DNA from: Brevibacillus panacihumi | Lineage (GTDB): Bacteria; Bacillota; Bacilli; Brevibacillales; Brevibacillaceae | Length of the DNA stretch: 44,743 nucleotides | Assembly: GCF_003710985.1 (NCBI RefSeq) | Contig: NZ_RHHT01000016.1 | Coordinates: forward strand, 1 to 44,743 | Reading direction: 5' to 3' | Shown here: positions 7,567 through 15,049 of the stretch, piece by piece | Position numbering within the stretch: position 1 is the stretch's first letter | Layout of the letters: the number at the start of each line of letters is the position of its first letter | Position numbers and translations under genes: made by a program | The notes under the pieces: generated by a model | Database searches by the model: none | What the model was told of the DNA's origin: nothing | Seen by the model: only the letters and a program-made list of their open reading frames with translations

Positions 7567-9534
7567 CTACTCCAATTCGGATGCGACTCGATTCATTTTT
7601 CCTGCCAGTTCGTCCAAATCGACTTTCATCTCCAGCGCCGCCAAAAGGCCGGTGAAGTAGGAATTGACCTGCTCCTTCACACGGTCACGCTCGACTTTCA
7701 CGACCTCGGCGAACAAGGTCGAAAACTGGCCTTGAAGCTGCTCGCTTCCCTGTGCTACGTAAGCTGTGACAGGCTCCTGCAAGCGTTTTTCCAATTCCTC
7801 GCGCATTTTCACCCTGCCGTCCTGCTCGAAGAAATCCTTGGTGTTCTTGAACAAGGACAGAGCAGGCTGCAAGGCTTGGGCAGATACAGGCAGCTCTTCT
7901 GCAAAGGTCAAGGTCTCTACCTGCCGAGGCTGGTACGGGGTGAGGGAAAGACCCGCAGCATAGCCCTGCACGTCACGCTGCCAGCTCTGGACGAGGGTAA
8001 GACCCTGCTTGTTCAGGAACTTTTCCAGACGCAGCGTCGTAGCCCGCAGCTCCTGCGCCAGATCGTAGCTGATGGAGCGCAGCAGATCGGTGAGGCAGCC
8101 TTGCAAAGCCTGCTTCATATTGCGTCCGTCTTCCTTCAGCACAGCCGGATTGAAAGCAAAGCCGTACAGTTCGTTGAAGCGGAAGAAGAGGCGCTGCTTG
8201 ACATAGTGGAGCAGCTCTTCCCGTTCTTTGTCCAGATCTCTTTCCAGCGATGTGACCGACAACGCATCGACGGCTGCCAGTGCGGCTGCTTGAGCCTCGT
8301 TCGCAGCATCGCGTCGAGCCTGACGCTCGCTTTCCCCCGATTGGGCCATTCGCATGAATTCCGTCAACGTCTGATGAGCGCGGCGAATCTCGCCCAAGGC
8401 GGCATTGACCGCAATCTGCGTAAGTTCGTCAATGGTGAAACGCAAGAAATCCTCTTCAAAATGCGCCATCCCCGACAGGGCAAAGGCTTCGCCAGCAGGC
8501 ATAAGCTCTTCCCCTTCAGCGGATTGCGTGCGCTGGCGATAGACTTTTTCTGCGGAAGCATTCAGCTTGCCAGCCTCGTGCATCCGCGCCAGCAGCGCCG
8601 TCTGGCTAGAGACGGGATAGATGCGCGGCAGACGGATGCCGCAGGTAAGCAGATTTTTTTCCACGTGAGTGATGACGCCTTGCAGTTCTTCCTCGGATGC
8701 AGCCAAATCGGCCGCGTTCACGATAAAGAACATTTTGTCCATCTCAAACGTATCCTTGACCCGCCCCATCTGCAGCAGAAACTCGCGGTCCGCCTGGGAG
8801 AAGGCGTGGTTATAGTAGGTGACAAACAGCACGGCATCGGCGTTTTTCATGTATTCGAACGCAACACCGGTGTGACGGGCGTTGATCGAATCCGCACCGG
8901 GGGTATCCACCAGGACGATTCCCTGGTCGGTCAACGGGCAGGAGTAGAACAGCTCGATGTACTCGGCGAAGCATGCTTTCTCTTCCTTAGCGACAAAGCT
9001 TTTAAACGCCTTCATGTCGACGAGCAGCTGTCCGCCGAGATGTTCCGCCATCTCCCCGAGACCTTTCGTGACCGCTTTCAGGAAGGTGTAGTGCGGTTTG
9101 GCTGTAGGAGGAATCTGCGTCACATCGATTTTGTTCAGCTCATCCAATGCCCCTTCAAGGTCAGCCGCAGAGTGGCCGAATACAGCCAGCGAACGCAAGA
9201 CATCCTGCTCGACTGCATCTCTGCTTTTCAGTACGACCCGTACGGTGCCATGCGGTTCGGTGTCCGTGGGCGGCATGATCTTGTTGATCGCGGCCGTCGT
9301 CGGGTTGGGCGATACCGGCAGCACCAGATCACCCATCAATGCATTCGCGAAGGAGGATTTGCCCGCGCTGAACGCCCCGAACAAGGCTACGGTAAAGCGA
9401 TTGGCCGTCAGCCGCTCCGCGCGGTCCAACATCGCTTGCGCCTGGTTCTGCATGCCGGGCACATTGATGATTTCTTTACTTGTACGCCGCAAACGCTCGG
9501 CTGCGGCAAACAGCTTCTCTCTCAACTGGTTCAT
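7567..9534 (-). CDS. dynA: Dynamin-like GTPase, second half of a split DynA
   Basis: A 655-residue bacterial dynamin. G1 is FGAFSAGKSSFANAL (residues 52-66), G3 is LVDTPGADS near 209, G4 is IVNAADLA near 260. Long helical regions follow, with a hydrophobic segment near residues 540-560. In B. subtilis, DynA is one protein with two tandem dynamin units that tether and fuse membranes and help protect them against phage and pore-forming damage. Here the two units are separate frames, and this is the downstream unit. Its ATG has AAGGAG about 14 bases upstream, inside the preceding gene's end. It is exactly in frame with the upstream gene across one TAG. Confidence 0.9.
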   Translation of the reverse strand: MNQLREKLFAAAERLRRTSKEIINVPGMQNQAQAMLDRAERLTANRFTVALFGAFSAGKSSFANALMGDLVLPVSPNPTTAAINKIMPPTDTEPHGTVRVVLKSRDAVEQDVLRSLAVFGHSAADLEGALDELNKIDVTQIPPTAKPHYTFLKAVTKGLGEMAEHLGGQLLVDMKAFKSFVAKEEKACFAEYIELFYSCPLTDQGIVLVDTPGADSINARHTGVAFEYMKNADAVLFVTYYNHAFSQADREFLLQMGRVKDTFEMDKMFFIVNAADLAASEEELQGVITHVEKNLLTCGIRLPRIYPVSSQTALLARMHEAGKLNASAEKVYRQRTQSAEGEELMPAGEAFALSGMAHFEEDFLRFTIDELTQIAVNAALGEIRRAHQTLTEFMRMAQSGESERQARRDAANEAQAAALAAVDALSVTSLERDLDKEREELLHYVKQRLFFRFNELYGFAFNPAVLKEDGRNMKQALQGCLTDLLRSISYDLAQELRATTLRLEKFLNKQGLTLVQSWQRDVQGYAAGLSLTPYQPRQVETLTFAEELPVSAQALQPALSLFKNTKDFFEQDGRVKMREELEKRLQEPVTAYVAQGSEQLQGQFSTLFAEVVKVERDRVKEQVNSYFTGLLAALEMKVDLDELAGKMNRVASELE

Positions 9535-9543
9535 AATCGTGGG

Positions 9544-11184
9544 CTACGCTCCTTCTTGCAGAATCGCCTGCAACTGTTCTTTGGCTGCCTGTTCGCTCGA
9601 AGCGAGCTTCGCCAATTCCTGGTGTACTGCTGCCAACTCGCGCAGCACGGACAGTCGCTTTTGCGCCTCTCCGCTTTGCACTTGCACTTGCTGCTCCAAC
9701 TGCTTTACGACCTGCTCGATGAAAGCAAGACCTGCTCTGCGGTATTCCAGCTTGATCCCGTTGGAAAGGTCGTTGCAGTAATTCATTACGTATTCGCGGG
9801 AAACCGCTCCGTTCTTGATATGGGAAGCAAGGAACTCGCCCGTCAATTCCACCTGGGTGGCGTGGACAGCGGCATGATAGGCTTCGTCGCGCATGTCGTA
9901 TGTCTGCGGCAGCTTCGCCATCAGTTCCTTGAAATGGAAGTCGAGATTGCCGGCTACCTTTTCGCGCAAATCGGCCAGCAGAGCCTCTTCGCGGCGCGCC
10001 CGCTCCTCTTCGGTTTTCTTTCCGGCGAACAAAAAGCCCGTTTTGAATCCCGGCTTGCGGCTTTCCAGATAGCTCTGCGCCGCTTCCGAGGTGCTGTAGT
10101 AGGTGAGTCTTGCGTTGTCCAGCAGCGTGCCAAGCTCCTTTTCCATCTGCTTGCGGGCTTCGTCTGTACGGGAAGCCATTTTTTCTGCTTCCGCCTCCGC
10201 CTGTTGCAGGGACGCTGTTACCATATCCGAATCCCGGCTGTCGACTCCCTCCAGGTTCAGGGCGTCGAGCTTGTCTTCCAGCTTCCGCCGCGCTTCCTCA
10301 TTGCGTCCCTTCAATACCTGCACGTGTTCGTCGACCAGATGATGGGCTGCGCTGCGCACACTGTCAGCGACGAGCTTTTCACGGTCCGCGATCAACTGGG
10401 ACAGGAGAGCGGAAAACGCCTCGTACTGGTTCTCATCGTGATCGGGTTCTGCCAAAGAGGTGTAAAAAATCCCGTCCGGGTGAATATTCCACGTAGCAAA
10501 CGCTTCCTCGACACTTTCCTTGTAGGAGTCAAAATCAAGCTCGAAGTCGATGTGCTTGTCGATCATGTTCACGACCAAATAAACCGGTTTTCCCCGGTCC
10601 TTCAAGGTTTTCGTGAAATTGAAGTTCTCTTCTGCCTGGACGTGGTTGTAGTCCATCATGTAGATGACGACATCAGCCAGGTGCAAGGCCGATTCTGTCG
10701 CGATCTTGTGAGCGGCATCCGTCGAATCGATCCCAGGCGTGTCGAGCAGACTGGAATGCTCATCTAAAAATGTGCCGGGGTATTGAACCTCTACCCATTC
10801 CACTGTATCTCCGTCCACGGCGAACTGCTTCAGCTTCTCCATCTGCGTATCCGGGTCAAAGGTGACGACTCCGGTTTCTTTTGTATAGACGCGGGCGGCC
10901 TTCTCTCCACCGCGAATTTTGACTACATTTGCACTCGTCGGGATTGGATTGGAAGGAAGCAGCTGCACGCCCAATAAGGTGTTGATCATCGTCGACTTCC
11001 CTGCGGAAAAGTGACCGCAGAACGCGATGTTCAACTCCGCCTGACTGGTTTTTGCAGCCAATTGTTTCAGCTTCCCTGCTGTAACTCCATCCCCGTTTTC
11101 ATCCATATACGCAGCAGCCCGCTCCCAGACCTCTGCCATGCGGGCAAACGCTGTCTGCGGCTCTAGCACATGCGTGTGAGGCAT
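9544..11184 (-). CDS. dynA: Dynamin-like GTPase, first half of a split DynA
   Basis: A 546-residue dynamin-family GTPase. G1 is CGHFSAGKSTMINTL (residues 56-70), G3 is LLDTPGIDST (147-156), G4 is VVNMIDKH near 195; the rest is helical and Glu/Ala/Gln-rich. The upstream ATG codons are less likely because GGAGAGG is 9 bases before the ATG at 11184. Its TAG stop (9544-9546) is followed in the same frame by three codons and then the ATG of the second dynamin. The two together span about 1200 residues, close to the 1193 of B. subtilis DynA, so this is probably a DynA interrupted by an amber codon or naturally split at the unit boundary. Confidence 0.9.
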   Translation of the reverse strand: MPHTHVLEPQTAFARMAEVWERAAAYMDENGDGVTAGKLKQLAAKTSQAELNIAFCGHFSAGKSTMINTLLGVQLLPSNPIPTSANVVKIRGGEKAARVYTKETGVVTFDPDTQMEKLKQFAVDGDTVEWVEVQYPGTFLDEHSSLLDTPGIDSTDAAHKIATESALHLADVVIYMMDYNHVQAEENFNFTKTLKDRGKPVYLVVNMIDKHIDFELDFDSYKESVEEAFATWNIHPDGIFYTSLAEPDHDENQYEAFSALLSQLIADREKLVADSVRSAAHHLVDEHVQVLKGRNEEARRKLEDKLDALNLEGVDSRDSDMVTASLQQAEAEAEKMASRTDEARKQMEKELGTLLDNARLTYYSTSEAAQSYLESRKPGFKTGFLFAGKKTEEERARREEALLADLREKVAGNLDFHFKELMAKLPQTYDMRDEAYHAAVHATQVELTGEFLASHIKNGAVSREYVMNYCNDLSNGIKLEYRRAGLAFIEQVVKQLEQQVQVQSGEAQKRLSVLRELAAVHQELAKLASSEQAAKEQLQAILQEGA

Positions 11185-11243
11185 CTTTACCATCCTCTCC
11201 AATAAACCTGCTCTCTTTATTCTCTCTCGTATCTACCAAGCCG

Positions 11244-11272
11244 AATGTACCATACCTGCAGGGGTAGTTCAA
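11244..11272 (-). promoter_or_regulatory. Candidate promoter of the dynamin genes
   Basis: On the minus strand TTGAAC, 17 bases, TACATT, about 60 bases before the start. Just upstream of the -35 box is an inverted repeat (GAAAGTT...AACTTTC, 11282-11304) that could bind a regulator. Confidence 0.5.
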
Positions 11273-11364
11273 TTATTTGTGTGAAAGTTTGCACGTGGAA
11301 CTTTCATCCGCAACTACATCCTATTCATCTTTCCGAGAAGAGGTCGATAGGAAGGAAGCGGAAG

Positions 11365-11400
11365 AAAGCCCGTTCGTCCATCTCGCTGAACGCACGGGCT
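11365..11400 (-). terminator. Probable terminator of the DJ-1/PfpI gene
   Basis: Arms AAGCCCGT/ACGGGCTT pair over a 20-base loop. The minus-strand tail is TTTCTTCC, a weak U-run. Confidence 0.45.
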
Positions 11401-11409
11401 TCCCAAATC

Positions 11410-11934
11410 CTATTTTTGCGCTACGAGGTCAGCGAATGCCTTGGCGTAGGCAGGCAGGTCAGGCGGTCTGCGCGACCCTACGATATGCCCGTCGACCACC
11501 ACTTCTTCATCGATCCAGATCGCACCCGCATTCTCCATATCGTCCTTGATCCCGGGTGTTGACGTCGTCTTTACGCCCTGCAGGATCTTGGCCGAAGCCA
11601 GCACCCATCCCGCGTGGCAAATATGTCCGATCGGTTTTTTCGCTTCATGCATGTCCTGCACAAAGGAGAGAACCTCCGGATAGCGGCGCAGCTTGTCCGG
11701 CGCCCAGCCGCCTGGCACGAGCACGCCGTCGTAATCGGCCGCTTTCACCTCTGCCATGGAAAGGTCCGTCTCGCAGGGGACACCGTATTTGCCGAAGTAT
11801 ACATGATTCGCTTTTGGCCCGACGAGATGCACCGCAGCACCTTCTTCCCGCAGCCTCAGCACAGGATACCACAATTCCAAATCTTCAAATTCCGCCTCGA
11901 CGAAGCAGACGATTTTCTTTCCAGCCAATTGCAT
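11410..11934 (-). CDS. DJ-1/PfpI-family protein (glutamine-amidotransferase-like fold)
   Basis: A 174-residue class I glutamine amidotransferase-like protein. The nucleophile elbow is GHICHAGWVLASA with Cys106 followed by His107; the conserved acidic residue lies in FVEAEFEDLE (about residues 15-18). DGVLVPGGWAPDKLRRYP is the usual strand-loop before the elbow. In Bacillus the YfkM/YraA stress proteins are of this type, and relatives have been described as proteases or deglycases; which activity applies is unclear. ATG follows AGGAGG. It stands alone between the dynamin promoter and the tRNA. Confidence 0.88.
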   Translation of the reverse strand: MQLAGKKIVCFVEAEFEDLELWYPVLRLREEGAAVHLVGPKANHVYFGKYGVPCETDLSMAEVKAADYDGVLVPGGWAPDKLRRYPEVLSFVQDMHEAKKPIGHICHAGWVLASAKILQGVKTTSTPGIKDDMENAGAIWIDEEVVVDGHIVGSRRPPDLPAYAKAFADLVAQK

Positions 11935-12006
11935 GGAATCAGCCTCCTACTTTCTCTTTCTTCCATTGTAACAGGAACACCTGGGATGTGCATGTACCCG
12001 TGAAAT

Positions 12007-12034
12007 ATAAAAAAGTGAGAAACAGGTTTCTTAC
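12007..12034 (-). terminator. Terminator of tRNA-Leu
   Basis: An eight-pair stem (GTAAGAAA/TTTCTCAC, minus view, one wobble) with a four-base loop, followed by TTTTTTAT on the minus strand, about 40 bases past the tRNA 3' end. Confidence 0.7.
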
Positions 12035-12073
12035 GCTGTCTCCCACCTTATAACGAATGAAAAAAAATATAGC

Positions 12074-12156
12074 TGGTGCCGGTAGAGGGACTTGAACCCC
12101 CACGGTTTCCCTCACGATTTTGAGTCGCGCGCGTCTGCCAATTCCGCCATACCGGC
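12074..12156 (-). tRNA. tRNA-Leu (anticodon CAA), CCA encoded
   Basis: On the minus strand the acceptor arms GCCGGTA/TACCGGC pair fully, followed by A and an encoded CCA. The D arm has GGCAGACG; the anticodon stem CGCGA/TCGTG closes the loop CTCAAAA, giving anticodon CAA, which reads UUG. A long variable arm (AGGGAAACCGT) is typical of leucine tRNAs, and the T arm has GGTTCAAGTCC. It is a single gene with its own promoter and terminator. Confidence 0.96.
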
Positions 12157-12214
12157 ATTGTGAAACCCGTCACATGATTCGACAGAATTCGTCACGTTTC
12201 GATATCACTTTTCT

Positions 12215-12243
12215 ACTATAACAAGGATACGTGGACGGCGCAA
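12215..12243 (-). promoter_or_regulatory. Promoter of tRNA-Leu
   Basis: On the minus strand TTGCGC (12238-12243), 17 bases, TATAGT (12215-12220), about 60 bases before the mature 5' end. Confidence 0.65.
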
Positions 12244-12272
12244 GACCTTTCTTTTGAAAGGCTTCCCGGCAT

Positions 12273-12872
12273 TCAAGTGGATATATGATTGCGGCTTTGC
12301 AGCCATCGTTCGAATTCGGCAGGTGTACGCACATGATCGTCTAATACAGCAGAATAGATATCGAAGCTTTTCACTTGCTTCCCGTATTCCGTTCGTGACG
12401 CCCATACGGATTTAATGCTCAAAATCGAGACAATCGCTGATGGAGTAAGACGACCGGGCATTGTGCGAATATGCTGCAGATCGGGTTGTTTTTCTGGCTC
12501 GTCCACGAACCAAATATCCAGCTCCCACTCGTTTCCGCTTTTGCACTGATATTTCAAACCGATAAAATAACCGTCTGGGTAGACCGGATCAGTATTCCAA
12601 CTGCCGGTATCGTTGATGAAGTTCATATGCCGAACCCCAGGATGGGCCATCAATCGTGAAGCAATGCCGGAAATGGCAGCGATGTCCAGCTTGGAGCAAA
12701 CGACCGTCATATCGAGGTCTCTCCAGGTCATTAAACCAAGGGCGGCACTCCCCACTTTAACAGGCGCACCCGCTGCTTTTAGCAATTCGGTAAGGTTCAA
12801 TTCTTCCGCTACTGCAGCAGCTTCTGTCTGCAACTGCAGTTGGCGGGCAAGCAGATCTTCCCGTTCCATCAT
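12273..12872 (-). CDS. Nucleotidyltransferase-fold protein
   Basis: A 199-residue cytoplasmic protein with the polymerase-beta nucleotidyltransferase signature: GSAALGLMTWRDLDMTVV (Gly41-Ser42, then Asp52 and Asp54) and a third acidic residue in WELDIWFV (Asp119). Two glutamine-rich N-terminal helices precede it. Aminoglycoside and lincosamide nucleotidyltransferases share this fold, but so do many uncharacterised proteins, so antibiotic modification should not be assumed. ATG follows AAAGGAG at 6 bases. No partner gene (HEPN or antitoxin) is recognised next to it. Confidence 0.75.
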   Translation of the reverse strand: MMEREDLLARQLQLQTEAAAVAEELNLTELLKAAGAPVKVGSAALGLMTWRDLDMTVVCSKLDIAAISGIASRLMAHPGVRHMNFINDTGSWNTDPVYPDGYFIGLKYQCKSGNEWELDIWFVDEPEKQPDLQHIRTMPGRLTPSAIVSILSIKSVWASRTEYGKQVKSFDIYSAVLDDHVRTPAEFERWLQSRNHIST

Positions 12873-12905
12873 TTTTCGCTCCTTTCCCCTATGTACGAAA
12901 CGGAT

Positions 12906-13124
12906 TCACCTTTTTTGAAAGGCTTTGCCATAGTGGTCGACAGCAAAGCTAAATAATACTTTTATCATAAATAAAAGAAATGTGATCAACATATACGGCT
13001 GGATATTGGGCAGCAACGGAATACAACCTACGCCGATGGACAGAAGCAAGCCAAGAATGGATAAAATATTTTGTTTTTCGCCAAAAACATCATGCAAAAA
13101 CGATGAAATCCGTACTTGTTTCAT
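12906..13124 (-). CDS. Small two-helix membrane protein
   Basis: From the ATG at 13124 (TTGGAG 9 bases upstream) the frame encodes 72 residues: a short basic N-terminus (MKQVRISSFLHDVFGEK), two hydrophobic helices (NILSILGLLLSIGVGCIPLL and ITFLLFMIKVLFSFAV) and a basic C-terminus. A second in-frame ATG at 13274 with an excellent GGAGGTG site would add 50 residues of unusual composition, so the true start is uncertain. The family was not recognised. It may be transcribed with the nucleotidyltransferase gene 33 bases downstream. Confidence 0.6.
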   Translation of the reverse strand: MKQVRISSFLHDVFGEKQNILSILGLLLSIGVGCIPLLPNIQPYMLITFLLFMIKVLFSFAVDHYGKAFQKR

Positions 13125-13224
13125 ACCTTTGCACTCCAAAAGCATATTTGGGATGATTGCCCGTCTCGCTTCCTGTTTCGCATTGCCAGCATAACGGGAG
13201 TGTCCAGAATGATGAATTCGCCAT
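13090..13224 (-). CDS. Possible 44-residue small protein overlapping the two-helix gene
   Basis: AAGGAGGGGG lies 8 bases before ATG, one of the best ribosome sites in the window. The 44-codon frame (begins MANSSFWTLPLCWQCETG) overlaps the start of the neighbouring membrane gene in another frame and ends inside it at 13090. It has two cysteines. Coding cannot be proven; it could be a leader that couples translation to the overlapped gene. Confidence 0.35.
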   Translation of the reverse strand: MANSSFWTLPLCWQCETGSETGNHPKYAFGVQRYETSTDFIVFA

Positions 13225-13309
13225 TGTAAAGTCCCCCTCCTTCCATCCGCGATATAGATATACAGGAGAATCATCTTCACCTCCTTTTCTCCTGCGAAAA
13301 TGGCTGCAG

Positions 13310-13789
13310 TTATCTTCTCCCCCGGCATGGCGCACAGCACCCCGCGAGTATCCGCCGTCTTCCTGGCTTGTCGAAAGGATAATCGAGCGGATGCCTCCCT
13401 GCCACAATCCAGCGTCCATTCGGCTTTTTGAAGAGTTGGTAGACGCGAAAAAAACGATCGCTCGGATCAAAGGCAAACCACGCAGCAATCGTTACACGTC
13501 TCGGGGACTTGGATAACACCTTGGTTTTGACGATCGGGGGCGCTCCGATGCCATCTCCCACAGGGATTGCCAGTTTGCCGCGAATGCGGCGCAGGTCGAG
13601 ATTGACGATCACCCGGTTTGCCAGGCATCTCGTCATGCTTTTTTGCAAAAAACGGCGTATCTTTGCCACCGATTGAAATCGTTTGGGCAAAATAACCCCC
13701 CGCTCACCTACACGTTTTCTTGCTGAAAATACGATGGTCCAGAAATCACTTTCCGCGTCTCTGATCGTCTTCACCCATCTCTTTCGCAT
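13310..13789 (-). CDS. Hypothetical basic protein
   Basis: A 159-residue basic protein with no recognised domain. Start chosen at ATG 13789, because AAGGAGG is 8 bases upstream; the longer frame up to 13933 is not supported. It is rich in Arg and Lys, with hydrophobic strands (RVIVNLDLRR, PRRVTIAAWFAFD, RFFRVYQLF, GRWIVAG), suggesting a small beta-rich domain, and ends in a Cys/Arg-rich tail (ILAGCCAPCRGRR). The ribosome site falls inside an inverted repeat (CATACC/GGTATG, 13794-13818) that could mask it. It may head the unit containing the small downstream genes. Confidence 0.55.
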   Translation of the reverse strand: MRKRWVKTIRDAESDFWTIVFSARKRVGERGVILPKRFQSVAKIRRFLQKSMTRCLANRVIVNLDLRRIRGKLAIPVGDGIGAPPIVKTKVLSKSPRRVTIAAWFAFDPSDRFFRVYQLFKKPNGRWIVAGRHPLDYPFDKPGRRRILAGCCAPCRGRR

Positions 13790-13931
13790 CCGGCATACCT
13801 CCTTCCTACATGGGTATGCTGAGCTTCCCGCCCCCGGTTGGGCCTTTTTCAGGGTTGGGCCGCAGGTGTATAACTTTGACAGGAACGGACAAAGTAACAG
13901 AGTATGATGAAAACTGGTTAGGAGGATACGC

Positions 13932-14189
13932 ATGCCAAGTCAAATCAATACGGATTCGCTGAAAAAGGCCGAGGTCTCTGCCACGCTGGCCAAAACGATG
14001 ATTACGCAAGCCATTGAACAATCCGCTGCTAACCCTCAATTGGCCGAAGAGGCTCTCAAAACAGCTTCCACGGAGATCGCGCAGGCGCAAACGATGATTT
14101 CCCAGGTTCAATCTACCATTCAGACCCAACAGCAACAGCAACAGCAACAGCAACAACAACAGCAGCAACAGCAGCAACAAAAATCCTGA
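13932..14189 (+). CDS. Small protein with a pure polyglutamine C-terminus
   Basis: 85 residues, ATG after TTAGGAGG. Residues 1-65 are predicted helical, rich in Ala, Gln, Thr and Ser, with heptad-like spacing (ATLAKTMITQAIEQSA, EEALKTASTEIAQAQTMIS), suggesting a coiled coil. Residues 66-83 are 18 consecutive glutamines, followed by Lys-Ser. No signal peptide, cysteine or membrane segment. A short Gln/Ala-rich protein in a spore former could be a spore or coat component, but that is a guess. It is monocistronic, followed by a strong terminator. Confidence 0.72.
   Translation: MPSQINTDSLKKAEVSATLAKTMITQAIEQSAANPQLAEEALKTASTEIAQAQTMISQVQSTIQTQQQQQQQQQQQQQQQQQQKS
14127..14180 (+). repeat. CAA/CAG trinucleotide repeat
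   Basis: Eighteen uninterrupted glutamine codons, a mixture of CAA and CAG, at the end of the small protein gene. A tract like this can expand or contract by slippage while staying in frame. Confidence 0.95.
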
Positions 14190-14255
14190 TTGCCAGAGAA
14201 CAGGCGAAGGGTTTGGCAACAGTTGGCTGAAAGCAGCGTTTCGAGTGCAGGAAAA

Positions 14256-14306
14256 AAGCCGCACATCCCGATTCTAGATGGGTCAGGGAAGTGCGGTTCT
14301 TTTATT
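14256..14306 (+). terminator. Terminator after the polyglutamine gene
   Basis: AGCCGCAC(A)TCCC pairs with GGGA(A)GTGCGGTT across a 16-base loop, followed by CTTTTATTT on the plus strand. Confidence 0.85.
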
Positions 14307-14360
14307 TGTTTCAAGGACGGATATACAGATGGATATATGGTTGACGAAATTGGCACAGAT

Positions 14361-14397
14361 ATAATACTATGAGTACCATATTAGTATTATTGGTACT
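14361..14397 (+). promoter_or_regulatory. Two interleaved inverted repeats, probable TetR operator
   Basis: Dyad one: ATAATACTA (14361-14369), 12 bases, TAGTATTAT (14382-14390). Dyad two: AGTACCA (14372-14378), 12 bases, TGGTACT (14391-14397). Both have the same 12-base spacer and their centres are 9 bases apart. A TATAAT sequence at 14360-14365 lies in the first arm, so a bound repressor would block the promoter. Autoregulation by the adjacent TetR protein is inferred. Confidence 0.6.
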
Positions 14398-14413
14398 TAA
14401 GGAGACGAAACGG

Positions 14414-15019
14414 ATGGATAAGGAACATAAAATAAGAAAACGCATCTTGGATTATGCCCAGCAACAGTTTGCAACAATCGGTTATTCCAAAGTTTCGACC
14501 GCACAGTTTGCGTCCGACCTGAAGATGAGCAAATCGACCTTTTATAAATACTTTTCGAGCAAGGAAGAACTCCTGTTTGCCGTAATCGACGATTTCTACC
14601 ATTCCTTTGAGCAGGAAATTCAAAGCATCATCAACGACGATAGCCTGGAGATCACGGAGAAAGTCCAGTCGTTCATTCTTAGTGTCAGGAAGCGATTTCG
14701 TCACTTGCATGTCTCGGTCGTCGAAGACTTCCGGCGGGCCGTCCCGGAAGCGTATGCACATCTTGAGGAACGCCGGAGAAGTCTCATAACGGGAACGCTG
14801 ATCGGCTTGTTCGAACAAGGGGCGAGGGATGGATTTTTCCGTTCTGATATTCCACCGATGATTATTGCGAATGTGTTGATTCAGGCGATGCAGCATTTGG
14901 AGCATCCGGAGGTGATCGGCGAGTTGCCGTACAGCTTCGCTGACATGTTTCAGCAAGTATTCTCGATCGTCATGGAAGGCAGTTTATCGGAGGAGGGTCG
15001 CAAACGTTTCCGCTCTTGA
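14414..15019 (+). CDS. TetR/AcrR-family transcriptional regulator
   Basis: A 201-residue TetR-type repressor. The N-terminal helix-turn-helix is clear: KRILDYAQQQFATIGYSKVSTAQFASDLKMSKSTFYKYFSSKEELLFAV (about residues 9-57), with the usual STFYKYF recognition helix. The remaining helices form a ligand-binding and dimerisation domain of typical length. ATG chosen at 14414 because AAGGAG is 9 bases upstream; the longer frame from 14369 runs through the operator. It probably controls itself and the monooxygenase that starts 30 bases after its stop. The inducer is unknown. Confidence 0.9.
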   Translation: MDKEHKIRKRILDYAQQQFATIGYSKVSTAQFASDLKMSKSTFYKYFSSKEELLFAVIDDFYHSFEQEIQSIINDDSLEITEKVQSFILSVRKRFRHLHVSVVEDFRRAVPEAYAHLEERRRSLITGTLIGLFEQGARDGFFRSDIPPMIIANVLIQAMQHLEHPEVIGELPYSFADMFQQVFSIVMEGSLSEEGRKRFRS

Positions 15020-15049
15020 TCACATGCATGGAAAGAGGTGAAATGGACA

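Noticed and set aside
7426..10767. A 1113-codon open frame on the plus strand opposite the dynamin genes
   Set aside because: It is the antisense shadow of two genes with clear GTPase motifs; composition (rich in His, Leu, Gln, Arg) is that of an antisense frame and there is no ribosome site.
12074..12156. tRNA-Leu as an integration site for an island
   Set aside because: No integrase gene and no second copy of the tRNA 3' end was seen in the window.
14127..14180. CRISPR-like or other repeat array
   Set aside because: It is an in-frame trinucleotide repeat without spacers.
14341..14365. A standard promoter TTGACG...TATAAT before tetR
   Set aside because: The spacer is only 13 bases, too short for sigma-A; the TATAAT alone is noted with the operator.
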